The notes beneath the pieces were generated by a model. The model worked only from the letters and a program-made list of their open reading frames with translations. It ran no database searches and was not told the DNA's origin. A DNA stretch of 64,000 nt from Campylorhamphus procurvoides (Eukaryota > Chordata > Aves > Passeriformes > Dendrocolaptidae), in the NCBI GenBank assembly GCA_013396655.1, contig WBMV01006289.1, positions 806,001 through 870,000 on the forward strand. The letters are read 5' to 3'. This document shows positions 1 through 22,224 of this stretch, one piece after another. The first letter of the stretch is position 1. Each line of letters opens with the position of its first letter. Both the position numbers and the translations under genes were made by a program.

Positions 1-803
1 CTGAGTGTCTCTTGGTTCTGGGGTACGCTTCACATAGTGGTTAAGTAATTTTCAGATAAAATTCATGGTTTCATGTTAAAAGGATTTCTGTCTGCTTTGC
101 AAATAGAAGTCGTTGGAATACATAGCAGGTTTTTCCAGTGTTAGTGATCTGTGTTCTGTGAGGTTTCACAACAATAACTGAGAACAGAATTTGTTTTTGC
201 AGGAATTCAGTGTTGCTTTGGAACCAGACATGTGTGACTTCACTGTTTTCTTTGGTGCTGTGTTGACTCTGTGGAGTTCACAAGAATAAACAATAGTGCA
301 GGTCTTTTGTGTGTTACATTAAGGTAATTGGATAAGGCATGAGCAGAACTAATTATCATGAAGTGCTATTTCTGGGCAGTAAAACTCCTCAAGGCAGGAA
401 TGCATTGCAATTTCTTGGTCCTGGTTTTCCATCCAGAGCAGAAGCAGATCTGTTTTGAAATTTCTACAGCCAATTGCTTACATTTACATCACTAACCCTT
501 GGTGAAAGTGATAGTAGATAAAATGAAGCAATACTATAAATAGAAAAGTTTTCTTTGAATACAGGAAAAAAAGCACTTATGATTGGCACTTTGTTTAAAT
601 TGAAAACCTGTAAAAGCTTACAAGGTTGTCTGTCCGCCCTAAGTCCAAACCGGAATCTACAAAGAGTTTGAAATATTTTCTCTATTTGGAAACATATTGC
701 CCTCATTTTCATTATACCTTCCATAACTCTGTGTTCATTTGAAAAACCCATGTGCCTGACAAGAAGGTCAGCTGTTAATGTTTCCGTTTCTGTCTTTTCA
801 AAG
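1..803 (+). other. CDC73: CDC73 intron 10 (partial)
   Basis: This is the 3' part of the intron before the first visible exon. It ends in a pyrimidine-rich tract and AG at 802-803. I see no repeat, RNA gene or convincing alternative exon. The open frame on the minus strand at 464-751 has no recognisable content. Confidence 0.8.
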
Positions 804-861
804 GAAGGTGCATCTGCTCGGAAAACACAAACTCCAGCAGCACAGCCCGTGCCACGCCCAG
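804..861 (+). CDS. CDC73: CDC73 exon 11 (parafibromin linker)
   Basis: The 58-nt exon reads EGASARKTQTPAAQPVPRP plus the first base of the next codon. It starts in phase 0 and ends in phase 1. The acceptor is a T-rich tract followed by AG (802-803) and the donor is gtaagg (862). The segment is Pro/Ala-rich and lies in the flexible linker between the N-terminal part of parafibromin and its C-terminal domain. The peptide is the same as human residues from about 325 on, as remembered. A second AG at 806-807 would remove the first codons and fits the known protein less well. Confidence 0.95.
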
Positions 862-2490
862 GTAAGGTGGCCTCCTGTCCTTTGTGCTCCTGCTCCAGAT
901 CCCTATGAGTTTCAGGGAAGTGCTATTGAAAACCTTAGTTACCTGGAGAAGGAAGTGGGAGTCATTTATTTGTGGCCTTCCACTGTGTATATACTGGAAA
1001 AAATGCATAAACTTTTTGTTTAATGTTTGGCCATGGGACTTGGGTTCATTCTGTTCAGTGTGTTGCCCAATCAGCCTATTGAAAGGATTCAGTAGTGAAA
1101 TTAAAAGATCACAGACTTGTTGGTTGTAGACTTGGTATCTCACAAATTCCGGCTGAAATCTCTAATAATAGCTGGTTAATACTTCAAGGAGAAACAACCT
1201 TAACAGAACAGCTAATCTCAAAAAGAGACACATCATTATTTCTATGACTAATATATCAGAAAAAAAGTAATTCTCCGAATGTGCTATCATTTCTTCTTCA
1301 CACTTCTTAGCACATAAGGTATTTGTAATGGGGCCAGAATCCTCAACTGCCTTTTAATTCCCAATTAGTAGATTTTGGCTACTAAGTCCATTTGTCAGAT
1401 TGAATCTGAAATTACGAGTTAGTGATGGAGTTATAAAGGTACTTTGTTCTAGTAAGAAACCTTTAGGAAGAGTTTTTAGAAGAGTGTAAGAGCAGACAGT
1501 ACAGGAGATGAATAGTGAATCCAAACAGCAATGTGCAGATCTGCACCTGGTTTACATCCTATGAGAATTTATGATTTGGTGGAAGAAGGTCTCAATTTTC
1601 AGAACAAGATGATGTTACGAAGGCAGTGGGGGCATTCTGGGAGTTTTGGAAACAAAGCTACCATTTAAAATGAATATACTTTTTCTAGAAGTACTGCTGG
1701 AATACTGGGTATTCTTGTTGAGCCTCTAAATGCTTTCAGTCTGTGCCTTGCTAATTCCTTGAGATTTATTAGCAGGATTTAATGCTAAGACTTAATACTG
1801 TAAAGCTGATTCTTCCCCAAAAATCTATTCTAATATTGAATGTTCTCAGCATACCTAAAAGCTGTTGTGCACAGATTGTTCTGTTTGGTTATTTTGGTAC
1901 TGGGAAGGTCATGCTGCCTGTCATACTTATCTCACTAGCCCTGTTAAGCATCATAATGCAAATGTAGTTGACAGCAGTATGAAAAGGGTGGAAGTGGCAA
2001 GAACAGAGATCTGAGTTGTCACAGCCCCTGCTGCTGGCTGTGGCTTCCTGGGCAGTTACTGGCAGAAGCCTGGGTTTGTACACTGTACAGGTTGTACTGA
2101 CACTGCCCTTCTCTAAGGCCACGCCAGTCCCTTTTCTTGCTGCTATATTGGAAGTTGAAGAGAGAATAAAGAAGAGAGGTGTAGACAGAAGAGGTTTATT
2201 TTTCTGCCTGTTTTAGGGTATTTTGGAGTTTGGAACTTTTAAGCATTCAGCTGTTCTATTCTTAGCAGTCAAAGTAACTAAAACATGTTGTTTCCAGGAG
2301 GATGCTGCTTTGCACATAAGAAGTGTTAGGTAAATTGGGCTAAACAGTTGTGCAGTAATGATTTGGAAAATATATCTGAGATGGGCTTTTGATGTAAGTT
2401 TTTTTTGTTTTGGCACCATTTTGCATTGCCAAGTTTTCTACTAACCTGTCTTGGTACAGCTACCAAAATTCTTAGATATTTATTCTCCCT

Positions 2491-2556
2491 CCCCTTCCCT
2501 GGCTTTTGTTTTCCCCTTCCCTGGCTTTTGTTTTCCCCTTCCCTGGCTTTTGTTCT
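2491..2556. repeat. 22-bp tandem repeat, three units
   Basis: A 22-base pyrimidine-rich unit (four C, TT, CCC, TGGC, TTTTG, TTTT) is repeated almost perfectly from 2491, 2513 and 2535. The third unit degrades at its end. The near identity of the units points to recent slippage or duplication inside intron 11. Confidence 0.85.
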
Positions 2557-2975
2557 TCCTTTTTTCTTTTTCCTTAGGGCAGCTGGTACTGCCCATGCAT
2601 TTCAGGGACATTTTTACATTAAGGAAATACCTAGATTTTAAAAAAAAAAATTAAAAATCGTTGAGTAGGTAAAGTTCATGTTGTTCAATATAGTGTTGCC
2701 GATTATATCTCTGCATTTGACAGTGTCAGGAAAAGATAATTAAGGATATGGTCTCAATATTTCAACAATGGCAACTATGTGTTGTGAATATTTATATGGT
2801 TCTAGGAAGTTTCTGAAACAGTTGGTCATAAATAAACATGAGCAAGTTGGTGCTATGCAATTGGAAGTCAATTAATGAAATTTGTCATGCATAGTAGCAG
2901 TTGAGACTTGAGTTAGTCTGCATCAATCTTGCTACTGCTCACCATTTTTTGATTTTCTGAATTAGTATAAACATG

Positions 2976-2990
2976 GATGATGATGATGAT
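2976..2990. repeat. (GAT)5 microsatellite
   Basis: There are five uninterrupted GAT units in intron 11 of CDC73. This is a short simple repeat with no visible coding or regulatory context. Confidence 0.8.
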
Positions 2991-3224
2991 TATCAAGCAC
3001 ACCACTTCTTTCCTGAAGTTAGGACTCCTGAAAACTGCGCTCTAAAATGTTTATTTGGGGAAGCCAGGCAATTGAATAATAGCCCCAAGTGAAGAAACAG
3101 ATGCTTTTCCAGCTTGGGAATGCAGTGTCTCCCTGCACTGAGGGGGTCACAGCTTGGAAGACTGAGGTGGAAACATTTTATTGCAAAAGTGGGGGCGAAT
3201 TCTTTGGTTTCCATCTGTCCCATG

Positions 3225-3310
3225 GTGTTTGTTTGTGTGATTTTGTTTGGTGGTTGAAGGTTATTTTTGTTTGGGGGTTTTCTTTTGTTTGTTGGGTTGG
3301 TTTTTTCCCC
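3225..3310. repeat. GT-rich low-complexity tract
   Basis: The plus strand is almost only G and T, with repeated GTTTG and TTGGG words. Similar tracts recur through the window near 29221, 35638 and 53588, and as AC-rich forms near 14247 and 24552. Confidence 0.7.
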
Positions 3311-3913
3311 TTCTTGGGTACCACGGTATCTGTCAAGCTTAACTCTTTCTGGCACCCAAAGAGCTCATGTAACTCGCACTGCAATCTAAAATTACTCTGA
3401 GTAAGCCTAAAATTCATGTTTTTGTTGTTGAAAGTTCTGTATATGCTAAGGATAGCTAAGTCCTGTGGATGTCATGTACAATTATAACTGCTAATGAAGA
3501 GCTGAGGGTCTGTAAAGATCAGTTTGTTGTGAAACAGTTTTCCTATTGGTTCAGCATTATTGAACTTTAGCCCTACAAACAGGTTCTTTTCAAGATTGCT
3601 GGCAATTTTTGTCAATGCTGTCGTGCCTCAACCTTTTGTGGAGGATGGAGGGGGATGACTGTCTCCAGAACAACCAGGAGGGTGTGACTCAACACTCCTA
3701 ACATCTGCTTCAGAGGGTCGAAAGCTGTTTGTTTCTCAATACTCAGATTCTGAGTCCCTTCTTCAACTTAGCGTATTGCCTCTGTGAGAATGAGCTCATG
3801 ACTGTAGTGTGGCTCTGGTTCCCTCCTGCAGTTAACCACACTGAAGTGTTGCCTTATACTCACACTTGTATGGATGTTGTAGTCACTCTGCCTTATTTTC
3901 TGGATTTTTTCAG

Positions 3914-3949
3914 TTTCTCAAGCAAGACCACCTCCAAACCAGAAAAAAG
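3914..3949 (+). CDS. CDC73: CDC73 exon 12 (short linker exon)
   Basis: This 36-nt exon completes a Val codon and reads SQARPPPNQKK, then gives the first base of a Gly codon. It enters in phase 1 and leaves in phase 1, so skipping it would keep the reading frame and remove 12 residues. The acceptor is a T-rich tract with cag, and the donor is gtgagt, close to consensus. The basic, Pro-rich peptide joins the linker to the C-terminal domain. It is too short to stand out as an open frame and was recognised from the known protein. Confidence 0.95.
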
Positions 3950-13439
<9,490 letters not shown>

Positions 13440-13540
13440 GGATCGTGTGGTGGCCGTGTTTGTACAGGGCCCTGCTTGGCAGTTCAAAGGCTGGCCTTGG
13501 CTCCTGCCTGACGGATCTCCTGTTGATATCTTTGCAAAAA
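13440..13540 (+). CDS. CDC73: CDC73 exon 15 (C-terminal domain core)
   Basis: The 101-nt exon completes Trp and reads [20 protein letters not shown] then [13 protein letters not shown], and ends with the first base of an Ile codon. It holds the Trp-rich core of the C-terminal domain, the most conserved stretch of the family from yeast to man. The acceptor is tgttcacag and the donor gtaagg. No residue differs from the human protein as remembered. Reading through the donor would add a short unrelated tail ending at 13602. Confidence 0.97.
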
Positions 13541-14153
13541 GTAAGGGATTTATCTTGGGTTTAAGTGTCTCGGAGTTTTTTATTGTATTTGGGGTTTCTT
13601 GAGAGGTGTTTATGCTAATGGCAGAGTACTGCCAAAGTGCTGCTGGATGAGGGTGGTTGAGCAGACAGTGGCTTTGGTGTTCTCACAGATAGTGAATATT
13701 AATGTGCCCTCTGCAGTTCTTTTGTTCTGACCTGTGGAAGCTCACAGAGTCTTCTCAGAGCTGTCATCTTTGAGTCAGAAACAGCTAGTGTACAAATTTA
13801 CTTTCCAAACCTCTAAAAAAAGGTGACCAGACAATGCATATTCTAACAATTAATAGACAACAAGTTTACAGGCTGTCTTCAGCTTTCAGTGCTACTTTGA
13901 ACAAAGGATTAATCACCTCATATTCCACTAAGAAAGCATTGAAAATAGGGTCTGGTGTCTGATAAAACCTCTAAAGTTTTAAAAAGCTCAAGTTTAAAGC
14001 TTAAAGTGAGCTAGATGTTACCACGGTATAGATGTGAGCAGTTTTTTAAGTTCTCACAAGTGTGCCTGGTATGCTTTGAGACACACTGCACTTCCCTGCA
14101 CAGTTCACTCCTCTGACAGTGAGGTGGACGATAATATCTAAGGGAACTGTCAG

Positions 14154-14176
14154 CTTCTCTTCTCTTCTCTTCTCTT
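14154..14176. repeat. (TTCTC)n pentanucleotide repeat
   Basis: There are four to five units of a TTCTC pentamer on the plus strand in intron 15 of CDC73. It is a simple repeat. Confidence 0.8.
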
Positions 14177-14246
14177 TGCTTCAGTATGGAACTGCCTTAG
14201 AAAATAGACCTTTTGATAGTGTCCAGTGCTTTCTGAGCCACAGATC

Positions 14247-14330
14247 TAAAAAAACCAAACAACAGAACAACAAACAAACCAATGCATACACACAAAAGAA
14301 AAATAAACAAACGCAACAAACCGAAACTTA
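14247..14330. repeat. AC-rich low-complexity tract
   Basis: The plus strand is almost free of G and T and is rich in AAAC and AACA words. It is the complement type of the GT-rich tracts elsewhere in the window. It may be a decayed poly(A) or simple repeat. Confidence 0.7.
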
Positions 14331-16693
14331 CCTTAGTTCAGCCTGTCATCTTCCAGTCACTGCGATGAAGAAACAAATTCCATCAGGTTTTATGTGTGCA
14401 CCTATTTGGTATGTGAAGCAGAATCTGGAAAGAGAATACCAGGTTGGTAAGCAGCAAGGGAAAAACTCAACAGTGGGACAAAAGGCTAAGGATGGGTCTG
14501 TGAATAAGAAAATAAAATAGGTCACTTAAGGGGGATTGAGACTGAGCAGAGAAAGAGTGAAAGAGCCTGAATGTCACTGTAAAAGTAAAAGAACAGCATG
14601 GGAGAGAGCTTAACAAGAGAGACTAATGAAAGAAGAAAATAACACTTCAAAGTGAAGATACAGAGAAAATGGGACTTGTGAAAACCAAAACCAAGAAAAG
14701 TGGAGTGAAATATTTAAGGTCTAGCTAGCAGTTGCATGCTGCTCCCTATTCTAGCTTTTTGTGTATTATAGAAATGTATAGAGTGCCATAGGAATTGTTC
14801 TGACAGGTACTGGTGTCTCTGGCCTTTGCTATGCCAAAAGTTCACAGTCCCAGCCTGTGCAGTTCAGTCTCAAGGTGTGCAAATCCTTATGTTTTCCAAG
14901 TGACAGAAGGATATCTGGTCTTACTCTACTCATACATTGAAATGGACCTTTTTAATTTTAGAATTGCATTCTATTGCTTCAAAGCAAGGTGTAAAAATAT
15001 TTCCCTGATAAAGACTATCTCTGTGACTTTTCCTAGTGATTTACCCCTCAAATGAAAGCAGGTAAAAGAAGGGAGCACAGACAATGTCAATCCACTTGTA
15101 TGTGTTTAGTTTTTCCTGAAGGTATTGCTTTGCTGTATTTATAGTGTTTAACAGTCCTCATAAATGTGGTTTCTGGGACTTGTAATCATTCATTGCTTCA
15201 TTTGCAGTTTCCATTTCTTCTTCTGTGTCTCTGGGTTTGTAATGATTAACAAATACTCAGAGCTTATCAGTGTCATGTTGGAAAACAAGCAGGTATCTTA
15301 CCATGAAGAATTCCTCAATAAAATCTGTGTTGGGGCAGAGCCTGTCAGGCTGGTTGTATTTGTTCAATTGTGGTGTCAGGTATCATTTCCTTAATTGAGT
15401 CTCTGAAATTGTTCTCCTTAGTTTTCCTTACACATGGTCTGAGTATTTAGTGTTCATGTAGCAAACAAGCTTAATTTTATATCTGCAGGTAAATGTTTGA
15501 GATGAAATTTTGAATGATGTCACTTTAACAAACAAATACTTAATTTTGAATACCATTTTAAAAGTCTTAGTCCAAGAGCACGTTAAGTGCTCTTTAATAG
15601 TGATTCGTTTCAATTTTAGTAGTGGATTGTCTTCTTCTCAATAACATTTACCCTTAACACGTAGGTTCTGTCAGGTGTTAAGTTTCCTCTAAATGCATGG
15701 CCCCAGTATATATTTATTTGTTTTCTCTGGAGTTAGATGAATACATGCAACATTGTATAGCAAAGATAATGTTTATGTATTCTTAGTTTTCATTCACAAA
15801 ACTTGGAAACGTATCTGGCAGAGATACAAGCAAGATGATAATTTCTTTAGTTTGTCAGCTTAAAAAGAAGCTAATTTCACATAGCAATCTTCTAGGAAGT
15901 TCCTAGATACATCTGGAAAAAGGAACTGATTTTTTAAATTATTACTATTTTTATCTATTTTAGCCACTTAGCTGAAACTGTAGGTGGATTCTGTGAAAGA
16001 AAAAATTAAGAGTGTGGTATTAAAAAAAGATACATCCATGGCATTAACTGGTCAAGTGTTTCTCTTACTTTTCCAATACTACAAAATCATCAAATTAGTT
16101 ATCAAAAAGGAATTGTACAAGACTGAAATACTTTCCTTTTAATGCTGTGTAAATGCTTATGCTTTACATAATTCACATATGACAGTACTTCCCAAGAGAA
16201 AAATAAAAGTTAATATTTTCCCATTTTTAACTTAGTGCTAGATCAGGGAAAATTGGCAGTTAATAAATTTTTCAGAATGTTTCCTGTGGCCTTTGGGGGT
16301 TACTTTGGCATTCTGCTATCAGTTGGACATTCAGGTAGTAGCCAGCCTTCCTTTTCCATGGGCTCAGTAATACCTTTAATTAATTATTTTTAATTCTTTG
16401 ACAGTTCAAAGATTTTCAGCAAGAATGTCTTTGTTTCTCAAAGAAAATGCACTTGACTTGTCAGTGAGTTTCTGCTTTTCTTCTGTAATGTGTGCATCTA
16501 AAAATAGGGGCTGCCCTTTCCCTTAAACCTGTAGTAGCATGAGAACCACTGACCACTATATTTAGCTTAGTGCCATTTGGTAACTAGTTGACTTCCTTGG
16601 GTTATGGGCTCATTAATTTTGCTCTCAGCCTTCAATCTGAAAAAAAGAGTGATGGCGTGGCGATTTTCTTTGACTAATAAAAAACCACTGTAA

Positions 16694-18092
<1,399 letters not shown>

Positions 18093-18129
18093 GTATATGG
18101 TAAAGCACAAATCTCACTTGAGATTCTGA
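18093..18129 (+). CDS. CDC73: CDC73 exon 17, coding part (C-terminus and stop)
   Basis: After the strong acceptor, the exon completes Arg and reads YMVKHKSHLRF followed by TGA at 18127-18129. This is the known C-terminus of vertebrate parafibromin, so the protein is full length at this end. It brings the visible coding sequence to 624 nt (207 codons plus stop). The open frame at 17925-18269 covers the same bases in another frame and is a shadow. Confidence 0.97.
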
Positions 18130-18502
18130 ATCCTTCAGCTGCCATTTGTTTCCTGAAGTATGGATTGAGAAAAATGGAAGGGGCTCCAGTTTGGAGACCA
18201 GAGCTCGCACTATATGATATGTCAAGAACTTTACAAATGAGGAAGGGTCACAGTTTAAACTTTTTATAAAATCTTGTTTGGATGATTCATGCTATGGCAG
18301 GTTGATACCTGTTGTTATTCAGAAGCAAAGGAGTTTTGCTTAAAACTATTTTTTTAATGTTGTTAGCCTTCTAGTCTGCAATCCAAATTGTATATTTTGA
18401 TAGCAGCAGTTTCTTCTCTGTTTTGTTAAATTAGCCACATTTTTAAATAATGTGTTTTGTTCCTTATTAGAAAATAGATTGATCTCCACTGCAGGTTCCA
18501 AA

Positions 18503-18528
18503 TGTGTGTGTGTGTGTCTATATATATA
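18503..18528. repeat. TG/TA dinucleotide microsatellite in the 3' UTR
   Basis: About seven TG units (18503-18517) are followed by about five TA units (to 18528). This is a compound simple repeat that is likely to vary in length between individuals. Confidence 0.85.
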
Positions 18529-19454
18529 ATGTATAAAAAAAATTATAGACACACTGATGCACACATAGATGTTACCAGGCTTTCTAAACCACTTAGCTTC
18601 TGAGCTTAGTTTTGGTTTTATTTGCTTATCGTTTCACTTACTGAAAATATTTTGTTGTGAATGATATTACATTTTAGTCAGTAGGACTTGCAAACTGAGC
18701 AAAGTGAAAGTTGTTTTGGATAAATCAGAATGTCAACCTGTATATGTATATTCTGTCAGTCTTTGTTGAAAAAGGGAAGATGAAAAATCTAGAAACACTT
18801 TTTTTGGATTTGTAATGTCCCAGTTTACTAAACCTTTAAACTTTATTATAGGAGTACCTTCAAGTCGTGTTAACTTTAAATTGCCATTCTCCACACACAT
18901 CTCTTTATTTAAACTGAAAGTATGCATGTGTACATTCCCATCTAGCAAATACCTTTGCATATGAGCTAATGTTACCTAGATTAAGCAATGGATAGAGGAG
19001 GAGAGAGTTTGATTTTTTTTTTTCCCTGAAACAGCCACCACAAGGAATGAATCATTTTAACTTCTTTGTATTTATACCTCTAATACTATTGTGAAAAGTA
19101 GCCCAGACTGTCTACAGGAGTTGTAATTTTCTGAGCTGAGTGGCTAATACGGCCTCCTAACAGTCCTGTATTGGAATGGAAAATGAGCCTTCTCCAATTA
19201 CCAAAGAACAGATTTGCTACATCTGCAGTATAAGTGAGGCCAGAAGACCCTGGTATTTGTACCAATTTACAGCATCTCTCTATCTATTAATAACATTAAG
19301 TTGATGTTGCATACCAGTGAATGTAGAGAATGATCAAATACTGTAACACCTGCATGATTTTTTTTCTGGGATAGAAAAATACATGTTTATATTCCTGTTC
19401 TTGAAATTCCAAACCATGTTTTTTTAATATACTTTACATTTAAGGTTTGACAGA

Positions 19455-19460
19455 AATAAA
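19455..19460 (+). terminator. CDC73: Proximal poly(A) signal of CDC73
   Basis: A canonical AATAAA lies 1.33 kb after the stop codon. Within 20-40 nt it is followed by T-rich and GT-containing sequence typical of a downstream cleavage-factor site. It is the best first choice for the end of the CDC73 mRNA. Confidence 0.6.
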
Positions 19461-20061
19461 ATGTTCTACCTATTCTGTTTTAGTTTTGCTTTTATTTGAT
19501 GTTACCTTCATTTTTCATAAAATCTCAAGACACACCTCCTTAAGAGGTTTTTAAAACTATGCCTTAAATTTACGAGATTTTGAGGTCTGACTTTAACTCT
19601 GTTTCCATCCCTCCTGTATTGAGACTGTATTATCAGATGGTCTTTGTGGAAATCCACCAAACAAAAACCCCAGTGACTCCCAGGATTTGAAGCAGCTGAC
19701 ACTGGAGTTTTGAATGGATTCTGCGTGGTGACTGACGAGGCACTACAGAACTACCACAATGTTGCTCTTTCTATGGGCAGTTGATCAGTCCCAAGTTACT
19801 GTGTTTTCCCTATATTTAAGCTTATTATAAATGTATAAATGTCATAAATTAGAGTGGGCTAAATCATTGAGTACTTGGTTTTAAGTTGTACTATAACTGG
19901 CAAAGCTGTGATGGCCACCAACACAGCAGTTGGTGCCATTAGGAAGTGGCTTATTTTGGGTTCATTAAATGCATTAAGTAGTGGTGTATCATGTGTACAT
20001 TTTTTAACTTTAACATTTCCAGTTAGAAATGTGATTTGTTTTCAGATTTAATCAGTGCATC

Positions 20062-20196
20062 ATGGCCCGTGCAGTTTTAAAGAGACCTGCAGTGGGCAGC
20101 AAACTTGAAAAGCAAATTCTGAAGAAATATGTGCTTCGTGTGCACTGTGACATACAGACCATAGAGTGGGCTTGCAAGGTTCAATTGTGTTTTTAA
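20062..20196 (+). other. Short open frame, 44 codons, unrecognised
   Basis: An ATG with A at -3 and G at +4 (strong start context) opens 44 codons ending in TAA. The peptide begins MARAVLKRPAVGSKLEKQIL and is basic. It lies past the first CDC73 poly(A) signal. I recognise no family, and an open frame of this length is common by chance. It is listed because of its start context and basic, non-repetitive composition. Confidence 0.15.
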
Positions 20197-20707
20197 TGCA
20201 TGTGTAATCCCAGATCCAATATTGTGTACAGGAGATGTAAATTTATGTATGTATTGGGAGCAAATCCTCTGGAACTAGTGAAGTTACATGGATGTGAAAC
20301 TGGCAGAAGAGCAACATCCATGACATCATTGTATGAACTGCACTGGTTTTTATGGGTTGAGCATAGACCTTTAACATCTTAGAATTTTGTACTTGCAAGC
20401 AGTTTGTGACACAAGTTATAAAATATGTATTTGTGAAGGAGTTGGCACCTGATCATGTATATTTTTGTCAGTCATAAAAGTAGTGATGTTTATAAAATGA
20501 GCCATTTTGCAATCAGATTCCTGCTGACATTATTGGAAGTTTAATTAGACTGTCAGAATAGCATTCCTGCTGCCTTCATAAATAACTGCACATAGATTAT
20601 GAAACTACTTGGACTTAAAAATTTAGCCTTACAGCAGCACTTTGCAGCACAGCTGGAATTTTAGACACTTATGTTATGCTTAATTTATCTACAAGTTAAT
20701 GTAGAGT

Positions 20708-20713
20708 AATAAA
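20708..20713 (+). terminator. Possible second poly(A) signal
   Basis: A canonical AATAAA on the plus strand, 2.6 kb after the CDC73 stop codon. The downstream sequence is only moderately GT-rich. It is a possible alternative end for CDC73. Confidence 0.3.
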
Positions 20714-22144
20714 GAAAACCACTACTAAGAGCTGGGGAAGCTGGAGGATCAGACATCTGTTTTAGTGAGCCCCATTCTTACTGCTGAGCAAATTGGCCAC
20801 ACTACTTAGAGGTGTATAAAGTGTGTAAATTGTACTCAATTAAAATGTATTACTACGACTGCCCTGACTAGTTTATTGAACAGTAGGATGATACTTGCAT
20901 GGGAATTGGGTATCAAATTGGCTCTTTCTCTTAAGCATATTAAGACATCTTAAGTGTCATAACTCTATGCTGTTTCATAGGGACAAGATGAATGAGGTGA
21001 AACAAGATAAAACAAGTTGAAAACTTGGTTTGAAATTTGCTATTGGGCTCCCTTACTGTCAGCAGCTGATTATTTCTTTTATTAACAAGGTTGGTGGGGC
21101 CAGTAGATGTATCTGAAGTAATGATTTTATATTAAAAACTAAAATACCTGTGATTTATACTATTTGAGCTTTTGAATGTTAGCCTGAACAAAGCAGACAA
21201 AAGGGGAATTTTTTATAAGGTAAAGTAGGGCAACTGAGGGACTTGCATACCTGAAGAAATTGCAGATCAGCATCCTTAGCTGAGGCTCAGCTATTTAGCT
21301 ATTACCTGGAAATTTTTGTAGGAAGATGGTTTCACAAATAGATACTGAAGTCAGTGCTTGAGCTAGACAATTTATGGAACTGTTCTGCAAAGCTGTAAAC
21401 TTTTTTATTTCTGAATACAGAAGAAAATGGAGATAGCAAGTTGTGTGCTAAGTTGCCCTTGATCATAAGTTAAGCTATTACGTTATATTTGACAGATCAG
21501 CCTTTATTGGAACAGCAAATTTGGTTTTGGCTTTCATTTGCTATGCAGTTGGCATATAAAATATTGCCATTCTCTGCAGCCACATGCAAAAGTAAGTTTT
21601 ATTATTACAGCTTTTATTCTTTTGCTGGTGAAATATGCACTTAGTTGCTAATTCCTGCGAACACTATACAAAAAGGAAAAAAAGCTGATCAAAATTAATG
21701 GCTTCAGTGGTTTTAAAATTTAATGTCTTGAATGCATTTTAATTCAAAAGCCATAACTAATGCCAAGTACTTTATTAGAGCAATGTGTTCATGAAAAATT
21801 AAAATCCCTGCCTGAAGAAACTGCTGGCCAAGTAGGTTACAGTTCAGCTCATCTGTGGAAAAATGTGCCACAAACTGGAATCTCTGAATGTCGTGATCTG
21901 AGCTGCTCATTTGTAACTGAACTGATTTTGTGAAGAGAGCTGGGAGTTCTGCTTTCTTCTCTGAACAGTTCCGTATTCAGCCACAGTTGTGTGGTTTTCC
22001 TTCTTTGGTTTGGTTTTACCCCAAGACTGTTTACATGATAGAAGAATTCTGAGGCAGGGATACAAAACAGATCACTGAGTTGAAGTTGCTTAAGTGGAGC
22101 TCAGGCCCTTGGCAAGGATAAAGATGGTTTCTTTATGGAACTGT

Positions 22145-22212
22145 GATCCAGTGGCTGACATTTGATGATCCTTGTGGGTTCCTTCCAGCTCAGGATATTC
22201 TCTGATTGTCCA
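22145..22212 (+). repeat. CR1 LINE 3'-end fragment
   Basis: The words TTTGATGATCCTTGTGGGTT, CCTTCCAGCTCAGGATATTC and TCTGATTG follow the 3' end of avian CR1 elements (a 'gatgatcctTgtgggtcccttccaactcaggatattctatga' type tail). Only the last 70 or so bases are clear, and the 5' part is truncated or too decayed to see. It is an old, dead copy in plus orientation. Confidence 0.75.
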
Positions 22213-22224
22213 GCGGTCATTGAG

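Larger units (their letters stand above)
862..3913 (+). other. CDC73: CDC73 intron 11
   Basis: This intron is 3,052 nt long, with a gtaagg donor and a T-rich acceptor ending in cag at 3911-3913. It contains a 22-bp tandem repeat (2491-2556), a (GAT)5 run (2976-2990) and a GT-rich low-complexity tract (about 3225-3310). The remainder is unique AT-rich sequence in which I see nothing else. Confidence 0.9.
18130..19480 (+). other. CDC73: CDC73 3' untranslated region
   Basis: This segment runs from the stop codon to about 20 nt past the first good poly(A) signal. It is AT-rich and contains a TG/TA dinucleotide repeat at 18503-18528. The end point is inferred from the AATAAA at 19455 and the U-rich sequence after it. 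Longer forms using later signals are possible. Confidence 0.65.
19481..22130 (+). other. Region downstream of CDC73, possible extended 3' UTR
   Basis: This is AT-rich unique sequence. It includes a second AATAAA at 20708-20713 with a GT-containing stretch after it, and a short open frame with a strong start context at 20062-20196. No gene can be assigned. Confidence 0.5.

Noticed and set aside
14119..14520. A 133-codon plus-strand open frame within CDC73 intron 15
   Set aside because: Much of it is an AC-rich low-complexity tract giving Lys/Asn/Gln/Thr runs. It lies inside an intron and has no recognisable domain.
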